Shown here: positions 32,811 through 40,650 of the stretch, piece by piece | Position numbering within the stretch: the stretch's first letter is position 1 | Layout: the number at the start of each line of letters is the position of its first letter | Assembly: GCA_902800345.1 (NCBI GenBank) | Contig: CADCDO010000016.1 | Location: forward strand, 1-48,795 | DNA from: Fibrobacter succinogenes | GTDB lineage: Bacteria; Fibrobacterota; Fibrobacteria; Fibrobacterales; Fibrobacteraceae | DNA: 48,795 bases | Reading direction: 5' to 3' | Made by a program: the position numbers and the translations under genes | Notes under the pieces: generated by a model | Told to the model about the DNA's origin: nothing | The model's input: the letters and a program-made list of their open reading frames with translations, nothing else | The model's database searches: none

Positions 32811-34226
32811 ATGGTCGATGTTTTGTTGAATAAATTCTATAAACCGTCAAAATTCAAAAAAAACGGGGACGTAAAGGATGTGCTTGTAGTGGCACTTCCG
32901 ATGCTTTTGTCGATGTCGTTCGACACTTTCATGACTTTTATCGACCGTTTGTTTCTTTCAAAGCTAGGACCTGCCGAAATGAATGCGGCGCTTGGCGCAG
33001 GTGCCGTACAGCTTGCGCTCACGACATTTTTTACGGGAGCCATCAGCTACACGACGGCAATGGTCGCACAGCGACTCGGAGCGAAAAAGAAATGGGATTG
33101 CGCACGCGTTTTTATGCAATCCGTGTATTTATCACTGATTAGCGTGCCGCTTTTATACTTGACCATTCCAATTGGACATTTCATCTTTGGACTAGAGCAT
33201 CTACCCGCAGACCAACTGGAATACCAAAAGACATATTTCAACATTTTAATGTTCGGCGGCATTATAAACCTTATTCGCAACGCGGCTCCTTGTTTCTTTA
33301 GTGGAATTGGAGAAACGAAAATAGTCATGAAGGCGGCGTTTGCCGGAATGGTCGTAAATATAGTTTGTAACTTTATTCTAATTTATGGATGCGGTCCAAT
33401 CCCTGCGCTAGGAGTTGCAGGAGCCGCTTACGGAACTCTCATTGGGAATCTCGTTTCCACCATTATCTTATTTATAAAGCTTTTTGGAAAGAGTTGCCAT
33501 AAACGTTTCCGCACGCGTTTTGCATTCGCCTTTAGTTGGCCCTTGACACGGGAACTTTTGCAGAAGGGAATCCCGTCTGGCGTGGAAATGTTCTTGAACA
33601 TGTCGGCGTTCCAGATGTTGATCCTGATGTTCCATGCGCTAGGCCCCGAAGCAGCAACGGCATCATCAATAATGTTCAACTGGGACATGGTGGCGTATGT
33701 GCCGCTGATGGGGCTTGAAGTCGCCTCGACAAGCCTAGTAGGGCGCTACGTGGGCGCAAAAGACGGTGCGGCGGCGACGCGTTCGACTTATTCCGGGCTC
33801 AAACTCGGCTGGGGATATTCGCTGGTGATGGGCATTTTCTTCATATTCCTGCCGGGCGTTTTGACGGATATCTTTAAACCCGATGTGGCCGACGCAACCG
33901 AAGGTGCACTTGCTATTTTTGCAGCTGCTCGCCCAATGAGCATTTTCATGCTGCGCATTGCAACATTCTACATTTTTGTGGAAGTTCTGCTCGTAATCTA
34001 TGCGGGCGCGCTCCGCGGGGCTGGCGATACAGTCTGGGTGATGTTCGCTTGCGCCATCATGAACTGGTGCGTAGCGGGAGCGTTGTACGTAGTCGCTTAC
34101 ATATTCCACTTGCCAGCGCATTACGCCTGGATTGCAGTCGTTGCGGTCTATAGCACGGCCCCGATTATTTTCTGGCGGCGATGGAAAAGCGGGAAATGGC
34201 GTAAACACGTGATGAACGCCCGATAA
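32811..34226 (+). CDS. MATE family efflux transporter
   Basis: The product is 471 aa with 12 TM segments in two halves, normal for MATE. It begins VLVVALPMLLSMSFDTFMTFIDRLFLSKLG and has AISYTTAMVAQRLGAKKKWDC. The second half mirrors it (LLQKGIPSGVEMFLNMSAFQMLILMFHALG, MGLEVASTSLVGRYVGAKDGAAATRS). MATE proteins export drugs or metabolites with H+ or Na+; the substrate is unknown. There is no clear Shine-Dalgarno sequence before the ATG. It lies after a terminator and before the FISUMP lipoprotein gene. Confidence 0.92.
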   Translation: MVDVLLNKFYKPSKFKKNGDVKDVLVVALPMLLSMSFDTFMTFIDRLFLSKLGPAEMNAALGAGAVQLALTTFFTGAISYTTAMVAQRLGAKKKWDCARVFMQSVYLSLISVPLLYLTIPIGHFIFGLEHLPADQLEYQKTYFNILMFGGIINLIRNAAPCFFSGIGETKIVMKAAFAGMVVNIVCNFILIYGCGPIPALGVAGAAYGTLIGNLVSTIILFIKLFGKSCHKRFRTRFAFAFSWPLTRELLQKGIPSGVEMFLNMSAFQMLILMFHALGPEAATASSIMFNWDMVAYVPLMGLEVASTSLVGRYVGAKDGAAATRSTYSGLKLGWGYSLVMGIFFIFLPGVLTDIFKPDVADATEGALAIFAAARPMSIFMLRIATFYIFVEVLLVIYAGALRGAGDTVWVMFACAIMNWCVAGALYVVAYIFHLPAHYAWIAVVAVYSTAPIIFWRRWKSGKWRKHVMNAR

Positions 34227-34308
34227 AACTGATCCAGGCCTCCCCTCTCTATTGCATTTTTGCATAAAAAAACATAGATTCAGTAAAAGGATTTATGAGA
34301 GGTAGGAT

Positions 34309-35277
34309 ATGTTCACAAAGTTGAAATTTTTCGCCGCATCGGCAATGCTAGTAGCTACGTTCTCTGCTTGTAGCGATGACAGTTCCCCTAATGGTATTAG
34401 CAATGATTTGAACATCGTAAATAATACCGACAAGACCCAGGCCTCGACAAAGCTGGTTTCGGAAACTCCGTCAGACGAAATTTCGGATAAAATTCCAGGA
34501 GAAAGTATAGTCGAAGACGTGCAACAATCAATCCTTGAACAACCTTCTAACGTTGATTCGGCTTCTCTAGATTCTATTATCACCATCCTTTTCCCCGATG
34601 GCATTACGGTTGACACCTCTCGTCACGACCCGGACAGCGTGGGCGTTTGGCATTTCTACGATTCCAAGGAATCGCACATGAATCCCGCCTTCGCTTACGG
34701 CGAGATGACGGACCCCCGCGATGGCAACATCTATAAGACGACGACTATCGGTGGACAGGTATGGATGGCCGAGAACCTGAACTACTTCGATATCGAAGGA
34801 GCTGCAAGCTCTGTCAAGAACGACTGGTGCTACTGGGACAAGCCCGAGAACTGCGAATCGGCAGGACGCCTTTACACGTGGAAAGTTGCGCAAAGGATTT
34901 GCCCCGAAGGCTGGCGTTTGCCCACGAACGAAGACTGGGCGGCGCTTTTGACGGCGGTCGGTGCTGACTCCGTCAACACGATTCTTTGGAGAGGTGCCGG
35001 CAAACTCAAGTCCGTCAACGGCTGGGAAAATGAGGGCAGCGGTACGGATGACTTCGGCTTTACAGCGTTACCTGCCGGCAAGAGGTTCTTCGGCAAGGTC
35101 CAGGACGGGTTCTCGTTTCACGGATGCAGTTCGCTCATGTGGTCTTCGACAGAAGCCGAAGACGGTGCTGCGGATACATTGGCTTTCCAGATGAGCTTAG
35201 ATTGCAGCAACGATAACGTTATCATCAATACGGTGAAAAAGATTGACGGTCTGTCGGTTCGTTGCGTGAAGGAGTAG
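34309..35277 (+). CDS. FISUMP-domain lipoprotein
   Basis: The product is 322 aa. A lipoprotein signal (KFFAASAMLVATFSAC, lipobox FSAC) is followed by a low-complexity Ser/Asp/Glu linker to about residue 125, then a FISUMP domain: DGNIYKTTTIGGQVWMAENLNY, WCYWDKPENCESAGRLYTWKVAQRICPEGWRLPTNEDW, GTDDFGFTALPAGKRF, SLMWSSTEAEDGAADTLAFQM and GLSVRCVKE. This is a full and typical form of the family. It should sit on the cell surface or in the periplasm; the role is unknown. AGAGGTAGGAT precedes the ATG. Its TAG stop begins a short heptad array. Confidence 0.92.
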   Translation: MFTKLKFFAASAMLVATFSACSDDSSPNGISNDLNIVNNTDKTQASTKLVSETPSDEISDKIPGESIVEDVQQSILEQPSNVDSASLDSIITILFPDGITVDTSRHDPDSVGVWHFYDSKESHMNPAFAYGEMTDPRDGNIYKTTTIGGQVWMAENLNYFDIEGAASSVKNDWCYWDKPENCESAGRLYTWKVAQRICPEGWRLPTNEDWAALLTAVGADSVNTILWRGAGKLKSVNGWENEGSGTDDFGFTALPAGKRFFGKVQDGFSFHGCSSLMWSSTEAEDGAADTLAFQMSLDCSNDNVIINTVKKIDGLSVRCVKE

Positions 35278-35306
35278 GTTATAGGTTTTAGGCCGTAGGT
35301 ATTACG
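35275..35306 (+). repeat. Short heptad-period stop-triplet array
   Basis: TAG occurs at 35275 (stop codon), 35282, 35289 and 35296, exactly 7 nt apart. The next step is TAC. GATCATAAAAAG follows, like the GATTATAAAAA after the core hairpins elsewhere, but there is no right arm. Confidence 0.75.
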
Positions 35307-35364
35307 ATCATAAAAAGAGATTATGAATGTTTTTATAAGTTTTTAACTTGGATAAATTTAATAC

Positions 35365-35400
35365 CGTAGGTATATTTATTGTGCCTACGTTTTTTGTAGG
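35365..35400 (+). terminator. Terminator or attenuator just upstream of the GH16 gene
   Basis: CGTAGG (35365-35370) can pair with CCTACG (35384-35389), which is followed by TTTTTT. This makes a terminator that ends 17 bp before the glucanase start codon. The same CCTAC can instead pair with GTAGG at 35396-35400, beside the ribosome binding site. The two folds exclude each other, as in an attenuator. It may simply end the upstream transcript. Confidence 0.5.
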
Positions 35401-35412
35401 TGAGGATTGGAA

Positions 35413-36894
35413 ATGGATATGAAAAAGAATCACATCATTGCGAGCCACACTTGCTCCGAGCGTCAGCGTGGGAGGTTCGCGAAGCAATCTGCTATTGTTT
35501 TATTAGCCTTGTCGGCGAGTGTTTTTGCCGATCCGCCGTCTAATTTTAGCGGTTGGGAACTTGTATTCGAAGACAACTTCGACGGCACGAGTCTTGACAA
35601 GAAAAAATGGAATCCGACGTATAATTGGGGCCCGACGCACAACCATCGAGCCTATTGCGCCGAAGAAAACGTAATCGTCTCCGACGGTACGCTCAAGCTT
35701 AAGGGCGAAAAGAAAAAACACCCCAAAGCTACGGGAGATAGGGCTAAGGCAAAGTTCAACAACAAGGAAATTCCGGTTGACTACACTTCGGGTGCTATTG
35801 ACACCAAGGGAAAATTTGAAGTCAAGTACGGCTATATCGAAGGCCGCTTCAAAGCCCCGTGGCAAAAAGGAACCTGGCCTGCATTCTGGACACTCCAAGA
35901 CGGCTGGCCTCCCGAAATTGACATTTTGGAAATTCCGGCATCGCGCAAACAGCACCATTACTACCTGCATTACACGGATCCGAGCTGGTACAACAGTCAC
36001 GGATCGGCGTGGGACCACGAAGCTTCTTTCGGTGGACATAAGGACGACAACACGGACCGTTCAGCCGGTTTCCACACATATGCGGTGGAATGGGATGAAT
36101 CGACCCTCAGTTTTTACTTTGACGACAAGAAGTTTGCGAGCTACAACCGACCGACCGAAATCAAGCAGCTTTCGGCACAGTACATCATCGTGAACCTAGC
36201 CATTGGAGGCTGGGCGGGCGACGATATTGAAATCACAGCGGACAAGCCCGCATATTTCGAAGCGGACTGGGTGCGAGTCTGGCAGGCAAAACCTGCGAAG
36301 CCGGATACAGTTCGCATCATGTCGATGAACTTCGGAACTTGCATGGTCAAGACGTCTGAAGATAAGCTTGCGCTCGGAGACTGCAAAGGCAATAACGCTA
36401 TCGCAACGGTTACGCCCCTCTCGGGCTCCGCTTACCGCATAAACTTTGGTGACGTCGTGGTGGAAATCCCGAATGAAAAGACGGATGCAGGCGTTTCTGC
36501 GGGACTGTACAAGTGGAATGGCGGGGCCCATCAAAAAATTGCGTTGGAAAAGCAATCCGGTTACGAAGGCAATGTAGTTCGCATGAAAATGCAAAATAGC
36601 GGACACTATCTGCGCGCAACGACAGATGGCGAACGCGTCGTGCAAAGTTGGAATGACGATTGGCCATGGTACCAGGTGTGGCGTCTGCTCAAACCCGATG
36701 AGGAAATTCCAGCGAAGGATACAACGGGAAAAGGCTCAACGACAGCACTTCAAAGCATTCCGCAACTTTCCACCCCAACATATAGCAGTAAAGTTTATCG
36801 TAAAAACGGAAAGCTGTATGTAGAGTTCGGAGACGAAAATGGAACAAAACGTGAATTTCGTTCTTACGACTTCAAGGGCAGATTGTTGAAATAA
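35413..36894 (+). CDS. Secreted GH16 family glycoside hydrolase (beta-glucanase-like)
   Basis: The product is about 493 aa. The signal peptide is long (basic region to residue 24, then QSAIVLLALSASVFA-D). The GH16 domain covers residues about 42-290, with WELVFEDNFDG, the catalytic motif EIDILE (E168 nucleophile, E173 acid/base) and FEADWVRVWQ. It should cut beta-1,3- or mixed-linkage glucans. A beta-trefoil-like part follows (GLYKWNGGAHQKIALEKQ, MQNSGHYLRATTDGERVVQSW), possibly carbohydrate-binding. The C-terminus (YRKNGKLYVEFGDENG to FKGRLLK) looks like the first half of a sorting tail, cut short. GAGG lies 7 nt before the ATG at 35413. Confidence 0.9.
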   Translation: MDMKKNHIIASHTCSERQRGRFAKQSAIVLLALSASVFADPPSNFSGWELVFEDNFDGTSLDKKKWNPTYNWGPTHNHRAYCAEENVIVSDGTLKLKGEKKKHPKATGDRAKAKFNNKEIPVDYTSGAIDTKGKFEVKYGYIEGRFKAPWQKGTWPAFWTLQDGWPPEIDILEIPASRKQHHYYLHYTDPSWYNSHGSAWDHEASFGGHKDDNTDRSAGFHTYAVEWDESTLSFYFDDKKFASYNRPTEIKQLSAQYIIVNLAIGGWAGDDIEITADKPAYFEADWVRVWQAKPAKPDTVRIMSMNFGTCMVKTSEDKLALGDCKGNNAIATVTPLSGSAYRINFGDVVVEIPNEKTDAGVSAGLYKWNGGAHQKIALEKQSGYEGNVVRMKMQNSGHYLRATTDGERVVQSWNDDWPWYQVWRLLKPDEEIPAKDTTGKGSTTALQSIPQLSTPTYSSKVYRKNGKLYVEFGDENGTKREFRSYDFKGRLLK

Positions 36895-36911
36895 ATATGG
36901 CCAAATGAAGT

Positions 36912-36943
36912 AAAAAATCCTCGGGAAAGTCCGAGGATTTTTT
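36912..36943. terminator. Strong bidirectional terminator
   Basis: AAAAAATCCTCGG pairs perfectly with CCGAGGATTTTTT around GAAAGT. It ends the GH16 gene and can also serve the convergent 36987 gene. Confidence 0.92.
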
Positions 36944-36986
36944 GTTTAGCATAAATAAATTACTGTCCGGAATGTATGGTAAATAG

Positions 36987-37763
36987 TTACGATTGGCGTT
37001 TGCTCTTGTATCCGCTGAGTCCAAGCAAAATCAAGGCCGGCGTGTAGAAATACCACACAAAGTTATTGGCAACGGTCGCCACAATTTCTTGAACAGAGTG
37101 ATTTTCACCCGTTGCAAGAGAAATGCCAACGCACACATCGCAGCAGACGAACAGAATCATGCCGCGCTTGATGTTTCTTGCATTTTTTGCCGGGAAGTAG
37201 CCTTTTTTCGGAACCTGGAGGGCGACAGCTAGCGAGCAGAACAGGAATGCCGCGTAAGTCGCGATTATAGGGATGGTCGGGCCCTCGAAAATGCGGAACA
37301 AATGGAGTGCGTTCGTAATGAACATGACGGCGAAAGGAATGCAAAGAATCCACGGGGAACTGTTGTCTGTGTCGCTCGTACGCGTGTGGCGGTAGATGAA
37401 CAGCGCTTGCACCACCATGAAAAAGCAGATGCCGAGCAACGTGTAATCGCTACGGTGATCTAGGAAATGTGAATAGTTGTGCAGAATTTTCAGGCAGAAG
37501 TCTGCGCACAGAGCCATGGCGAAACCCGCTTGCAAGAAATTTCGGTCACGCTTGCAAATACAGTGCTTGCCAATGAAAAATACGACAATCGTCATGATGG
37601 CGGTTACCGCGAACTTGGCAATATTCTGGTAGTTGCTGCTTTCCACGAGACATTGCTCGACGGCGCCGCATTTGTAAAACACAAGCCAGTCCATCACGAA
37701 GAAGGTTATCATGAGAATACTGACGACAGTTAAAAGCAAGGCAATGAGTGTTCTCTTTTTCAT
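36987..37763 (-). CDS. Multi-pass membrane protein, YhhN/TMEM86-like
   Basis: The product is 258 aa with about eight hydrophobic segments. The layout and motifs (FAMALCADFCLKIL, LGICFFMVVQALFIYRHT, IKRGMILFVCCDVCVGISLA, FVWYFYTPALILLGLSGY) resemble the YhhN family, whose animal members are lysoplasmalogenases. The likeness is moderate, and a plain membrane protein is the safe call. A cysteine-rich first loop (FYKCGAVEQC) is unusual for the family. The gene is alone on the minus strand, bounded by a terminator at its 3' end. The ATG has no clear ribosome binding site. Confidence 0.7.
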   Translation of the reverse strand: MKKRTLIALLLTVVSILMITFFVMDWLVFYKCGAVEQCLVESSNYQNIAKFAVTAIMTIVVFFIGKHCICKRDRNFLQAGFAMALCADFCLKILHNYSHFLDHRSDYTLLGICFFMVVQALFIYRHTRTSDTDNSSPWILCIPFAVMFITNALHLFRIFEGPTIPIIATYAAFLFCSLAVALQVPKKGYFPAKNARNIKRGMILFVCCDVCVGISLATGENHSVQEIVATVANNFVWYFYTPALILLGLSGYKSKRQS

Positions 37764-37837
37764 GAAAATAATATAAATTTTTTTTTCGTAAAGTGATTTT
37801 TTTGTTCAATGATTTTAATATAAACAATTTTTGATAT

Positions 37838-38779
37838 TTAACATCTAAAACCAACATATTCTACGAATGCTTTGCCATTATCTGCATCCAAAAAATCCTT
37901 GAATGTACTGTAAGCAGGAGGCTTCGGCCCTTTTGACTTTATTTCAAATCTGGCTGTTTGTTTATTCCATTTGAGCGTCATTTGGACACATTCTAAAGAC
38001 GAATAAATGTCGTACATTTTCTTTAAATCATTGGCAATTAAAAGAATATCCTTTGTAGAAACTTTTCCATTGCCAAATTTTTTTATTGTGTTGTCGAATA
38101 TCTGCTTTTGCTGGGGCGGTATTTTATCGTACTTTCCTTCTGCTGCCAAAAGAAGGGTGGCGTTATCTACATGGGCTGCAATCTCCCTAAAACGAAGTAA
38201 TGGTTCTTCAAATTCTGAAACTTTCCTCGTTTGTTTGTATGTAAGACCGTTCACATCATTAGGGGCTAAACCGAATGGCAGTATTTTAAGATGAATATCC
38301 ATTTCGGTGCCAATTTTAGGAATGTCAAATGTTAATAAGAAAGAGACTGTGCTTGGCTTTTCTACATGATGGCCAACAAAAGAATCAAGACCGAAACCTT
38401 CTGGCATAACATCTTTGATGTCTCTACTGGCTGTTGATTCTTCATAATACCTGCAATAATACAGTTCGTACTTGACGTATGTGTATTTCCCTTTTGCATC
38501 CTTGAATGCTGCCGCTTTAGCTTTGCATTCATTCATGAATGGAGGATCTGCATCAGTTATTCCACTTGTTTCTACATAGCCGTTGGGTATATCGTACGTT
38601 ATATCTCCGTATCCAAAATCCTTTAGTTCCGCGTCGTCGCTAGCCCATCCTTCTGCTTTTGCTTTTTCCCATGCGTTATAGCAATTCGACACCATGTTGA
38701 ACAAGCTTTCTTTCATCGTCTGGGCACAGACGAATGATGCGAATGCGAAGAATGCCAAAATAAAACTTTTAAGGAACAT
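37838..38779 (-). CDS. Hypothetical secreted protein
   Basis: The product is 313 aa. A signal peptide (FLKSFILAFFAFASFVCA-Q) precedes a mature protein with no recognised domain. It opens with a helical stretch (MKESLFNMVSNCYNAWEKAKAEG), has several cysteines, a beta-like middle (GLDSFVGHHVEKPSTVSFLLTFDIP) and a helical C-terminal part (FRFREIAAHVDNATLLLAAEGKYDKIPPQQKQIFDNTIKKFG is close to the reading around residues 195-235). There is no clear Shine-Dalgarno sequence before the ATG. The 297-bp region upstream carries three 40-bp palindromes. Confidence 0.75.
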   Translation of the reverse strand: MFLKSFILAFFAFASFVCAQTMKESLFNMVSNCYNAWEKAKAEGWASDDAELKDFGYGDITYDIPNGYVETSGITDADPPFMNECKAKAAAFKDAKGKYTYVKYELYYCRYYEESTASRDIKDVMPEGFGLDSFVGHHVEKPSTVSFLLTFDIPKIGTEMDIHLKILPFGLAPNDVNGLTYKQTRKVSEFEEPLLRFREIAAHVDNATLLLAAEGKYDKIPPQQKQIFDNTIKKFGNGKVSTKDILLIANDLKKMYDIYSSLECVQMTLKWNKQTARFEIKSKGPKPPAYSTFKDFLDADNGKAFVEYVGFRC

Positions 38780-38817
38780 GCTGTTGTTCGTGTACTAAAG
38801 GTTGTTGCTTTGTTACA

Positions 38818-38857
38818 ATACATACTAAATTACAAAAAATGATGTTTTAGTATGTAA
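38818..38857. repeat. 40-bp palindrome, copy 1
   Basis: ATACATACTAAA, a 16-bp centre, then TTTAGTATGTAA. It lies 39 bp upstream of the start of the secreted-protein gene. Copies 2 and 3 have the same arms and the same 40-bp length. Apart from these three palindromes I see nothing in 38780-39076. Confidence 0.8.
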
Positions 38858-38952
38858 AAATGTATGGAAAAACGACGAAAATAGCGTTAAAATTGTTTTT
38901 TATGGTTCTTTTTGCCCCAAAGGTACTCAAAGTAGTCATTTTTAGACAAAAA

Positions 38953-38992
38953 TTACATACTAAATTCCTTAAATTTGATTTTTAGTATGTAA
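38953..38992. repeat. 40-bp palindrome, copy 2
   Basis: TTACATACTAAA, 16 bp, TTTAGTATGTAA: perfect 12-bp arms. The centre differs from the other copies. Confidence 0.85.
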
Positions 38993-39015
38993 TGAGAAAA
39001 ATAACGATTTGTCAA

Positions 39016-39055
39016 TTACATACTAAAACGCTTAAAACGCGTTTTTAGTATGTAA
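39016..39055. repeat. 40-bp palindrome, copy 3
   Basis: TTACATACTAAA, 16 bp, TTTAGTATGTAA: perfect 12-bp arms, extended by AA/TT outside. The stem continues inward (AACGC with GCGTT), giving a very stable hairpin if single-stranded. Confidence 0.85.
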
Positions 39056-39076
39056 TTCATACGTGAAGTTTTGCCG

Positions 39077-39325
39077 CTAAACAACAGATTTTAGGTCCAC
39101 AAGTTCAAAACGGTATTTCTGTTGAACGTCTGGGTATTTCTCGTGATCGACTTCGCTTAGAAACATCGATTTTTCGCGAAGCCAGACCGTATTGTCTCCG
39201 TAAAGGGCTCGGTAAATGACGTATTCGTCTTCGGTTTCGGAATGCTTGGCTACGCCTTCGACGATGTAATAGCGATTTTTGAAGTGCCTGTAGATGCCGT
39301 GAATTTTGAGTTCTCTATTTTTCAT
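39077..39325 (-). CDS. DUF1653 family protein
   Basis: The product is 82 aa. It matches the DUF1653 pattern closely: [50 protein letters not shown], ending KYRFELVDL. These small cytosolic proteins have an SH3-like fold and unknown function. The start [10 protein letters not shown] fits the family. It is upstream of the palindrome array and the secreted-protein gene on the same strand, and divergent from the alarmone synthetase gene. Confidence 0.9.
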   Translation of the reverse strand: MKNRELKIHGIYRHFKNRYYIVEGVAKHSETEDEYVIYRALYGDNTVWLREKSMFLSEVDHEKYPDVQQKYRFELVDLKSVV

Positions 39326-39452
39326 AAAACTTTATCCTAAATGCTCATGAGTGACCATATTTTGTAATCTGTTACAATTCATGAAAATCTCTTTTACACC
39401 AAGCGTAATAATTCGAGTTGTAAAAATTTAATTTTTTTTATAATTTACTTTA

Positions 39453-39486
39453 TTTCGCGCGAAACCGCAAACGCTTTTGTTATATT
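39453..39486 (+). promoter_or_regulatory. Predicted promoter region with 12-bp perfect palindrome
   Basis: TATATT (39481-39486) is a likely -10. TTTCGCGCGAAA (39453-39464), a perfect palindrome, covers the place of the -35, which otherwise is poor. This would suit control by a DNA-binding protein. It lies upstream of the RelA/SpoT-like gene. Confidence 0.45.
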
Positions 39487-39495
39487 ACTTCGTGT

Positions 39496-39515
39496 AAGCC
39501 GCCAATAAATGGCTT
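39496..39515 (+). promoter_or_regulatory. 5'UTR hairpin next to the ribosome binding site
   Basis: AAGCC pairs with GGCTT around a 10-nt loop. The GGGAGAAG ribosome binding site starts 2 nt after it, so the hairpin could affect translation of the alarmone synthetase gene. Confidence 0.35.
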
Positions 39516-39528
39516 CGGGAGAAGTAAA

Positions 39529-40515
39529 ATGATTTCTTTGAATGATTACCTGTTTTCTGGGAACACGGTGCTGAAAATCTTGCATCAATATTCAAACGAC
39601 CTCAGAAACAGTGCGAAAGGAACGCGGAATAGCATTGACCTGGCTCATTCAAATTTTCTGATACAGATTATTGAATTGCTGGAGCACAACGACTTCTTGA
39701 CATCGCAGTCCCAAAGAATCAAAGAGTTCTACAAGTACATGACAAGGGAGTACCCGTTCCTTGCGTTTACCTTTAAAGGACGAATAAAGTCATTGATTCG
39801 CGCCGAAGAAAAATTCAATGGATACATTCTTGAATTTATTTACAACTATTATCAAAAAAACGGATGTTTTCCGTCCGAAGCCGAAATTAAAAGCAAACTG
39901 AACTTTCGCGACCTGATTGCTTACCGTATCGTAATTTCGATGCCGGTTTGCCATATCAAAAAAGGCGAAGAGCGTAGTGAAGTGGAACGGAAATATCTGT
40001 ATGAAATAGCGAACGCGATGCCTGAATTTTTGGAAGAACGCGGCTTTACTCCAGAAATTTCCAAGCATGCGGACGGCGGACATTGCGAGTTGCTTAAAGA
40101 GGCTGTTCAACCGTATTATCATGACTCGGTCGCGACTCCAAGAAGTTCTGGCTACCAGTCGTTGCACATAACGTTCTACGACAACCTTGCACGTTGCTAT
40201 ACGGAGGTACAGCTCCGCACCAAGGATATGGACGATTTTGCAGAAATTGGCGAAGCGAACCACTTCGGCTACGAAAAAACGCAAGAGACAAGGCGTACCA
40301 AGCACGACCAGATTCCCAGCGGCGAATGCGTTTACTTCGACGAGGCGTATGAACGCTTGACAAAACTTCAGGAACTTGAACTTGCGAAAATCGATGTGAA
40401 CATGTTCAAGGCCATCAACAACCAGCTGATTAACGATGGCTGCGGACTGTTCAGAGGCCGTCAAATCTTGCCGTTCGAACACCTATCAAGATTCCAGAAC
40501 GACTTGATTGATTAA
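39529..40515 (+). CDS. RelA/SpoT-domain protein, small alarmone synthetase-like
   Basis: The product is 328 aa. It has one (p)ppGpp synthetase-type domain: GRIKSLIRAEEK (84-95), FRDLIAYRIVIS (126-137), SSGYQSLHITFY (206-217) and EVQLRTKDMDDFAEIGEANH (226-245). It lacks the HD hydrolase domain and the TGS/ACT parts of long RelA/SpoT. N-terminal helices (1-80) and a C-terminal extension (250-328) flank it. It may make an alarmone under stress; some single-domain members are toxins that pyrophosphorylate tRNA. No antitoxin-like gene is adjacent. GGGAGAAG precedes the ATG. Confidence 0.85.
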   Translation: MISLNDYLFSGNTVLKILHQYSNDLRNSAKGTRNSIDLAHSNFLIQIIELLEHNDFLTSQSQRIKEFYKYMTREYPFLAFTFKGRIKSLIRAEEKFNGYILEFIYNYYQKNGCFPSEAEIKSKLNFRDLIAYRIVISMPVCHIKKGEERSEVERKYLYEIANAMPEFLEERGFTPEISKHADGGHCELLKEAVQPYYHDSVATPRSSGYQSLHITFYDNLARCYTEVQLRTKDMDDFAEIGEANHFGYEKTQETRRTKHDQIPSGECVYFDEAYERLTKLQELELAKIDVNMFKAINNQLINDGCGLFRGRQILPFEHLSRFQNDLID

Positions 40516-40650
40516 ATCCGCACGATACTAATAATTTTTTTGTGTTTAACGGCAATTTATGATTTTTTTTTTACAGGAAACCATATATAAATGATGTTTT
40601 TAAAGAATAAATTTTGTATGTTATTATATTGAAAAAATAAGGAAAAGTTT

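Noticed and set aside
38818..39055. CRISPR array
   Set aside because: The repeated units are palindromes with uneven spacing and no constant spacer length, and no cas genes are present.
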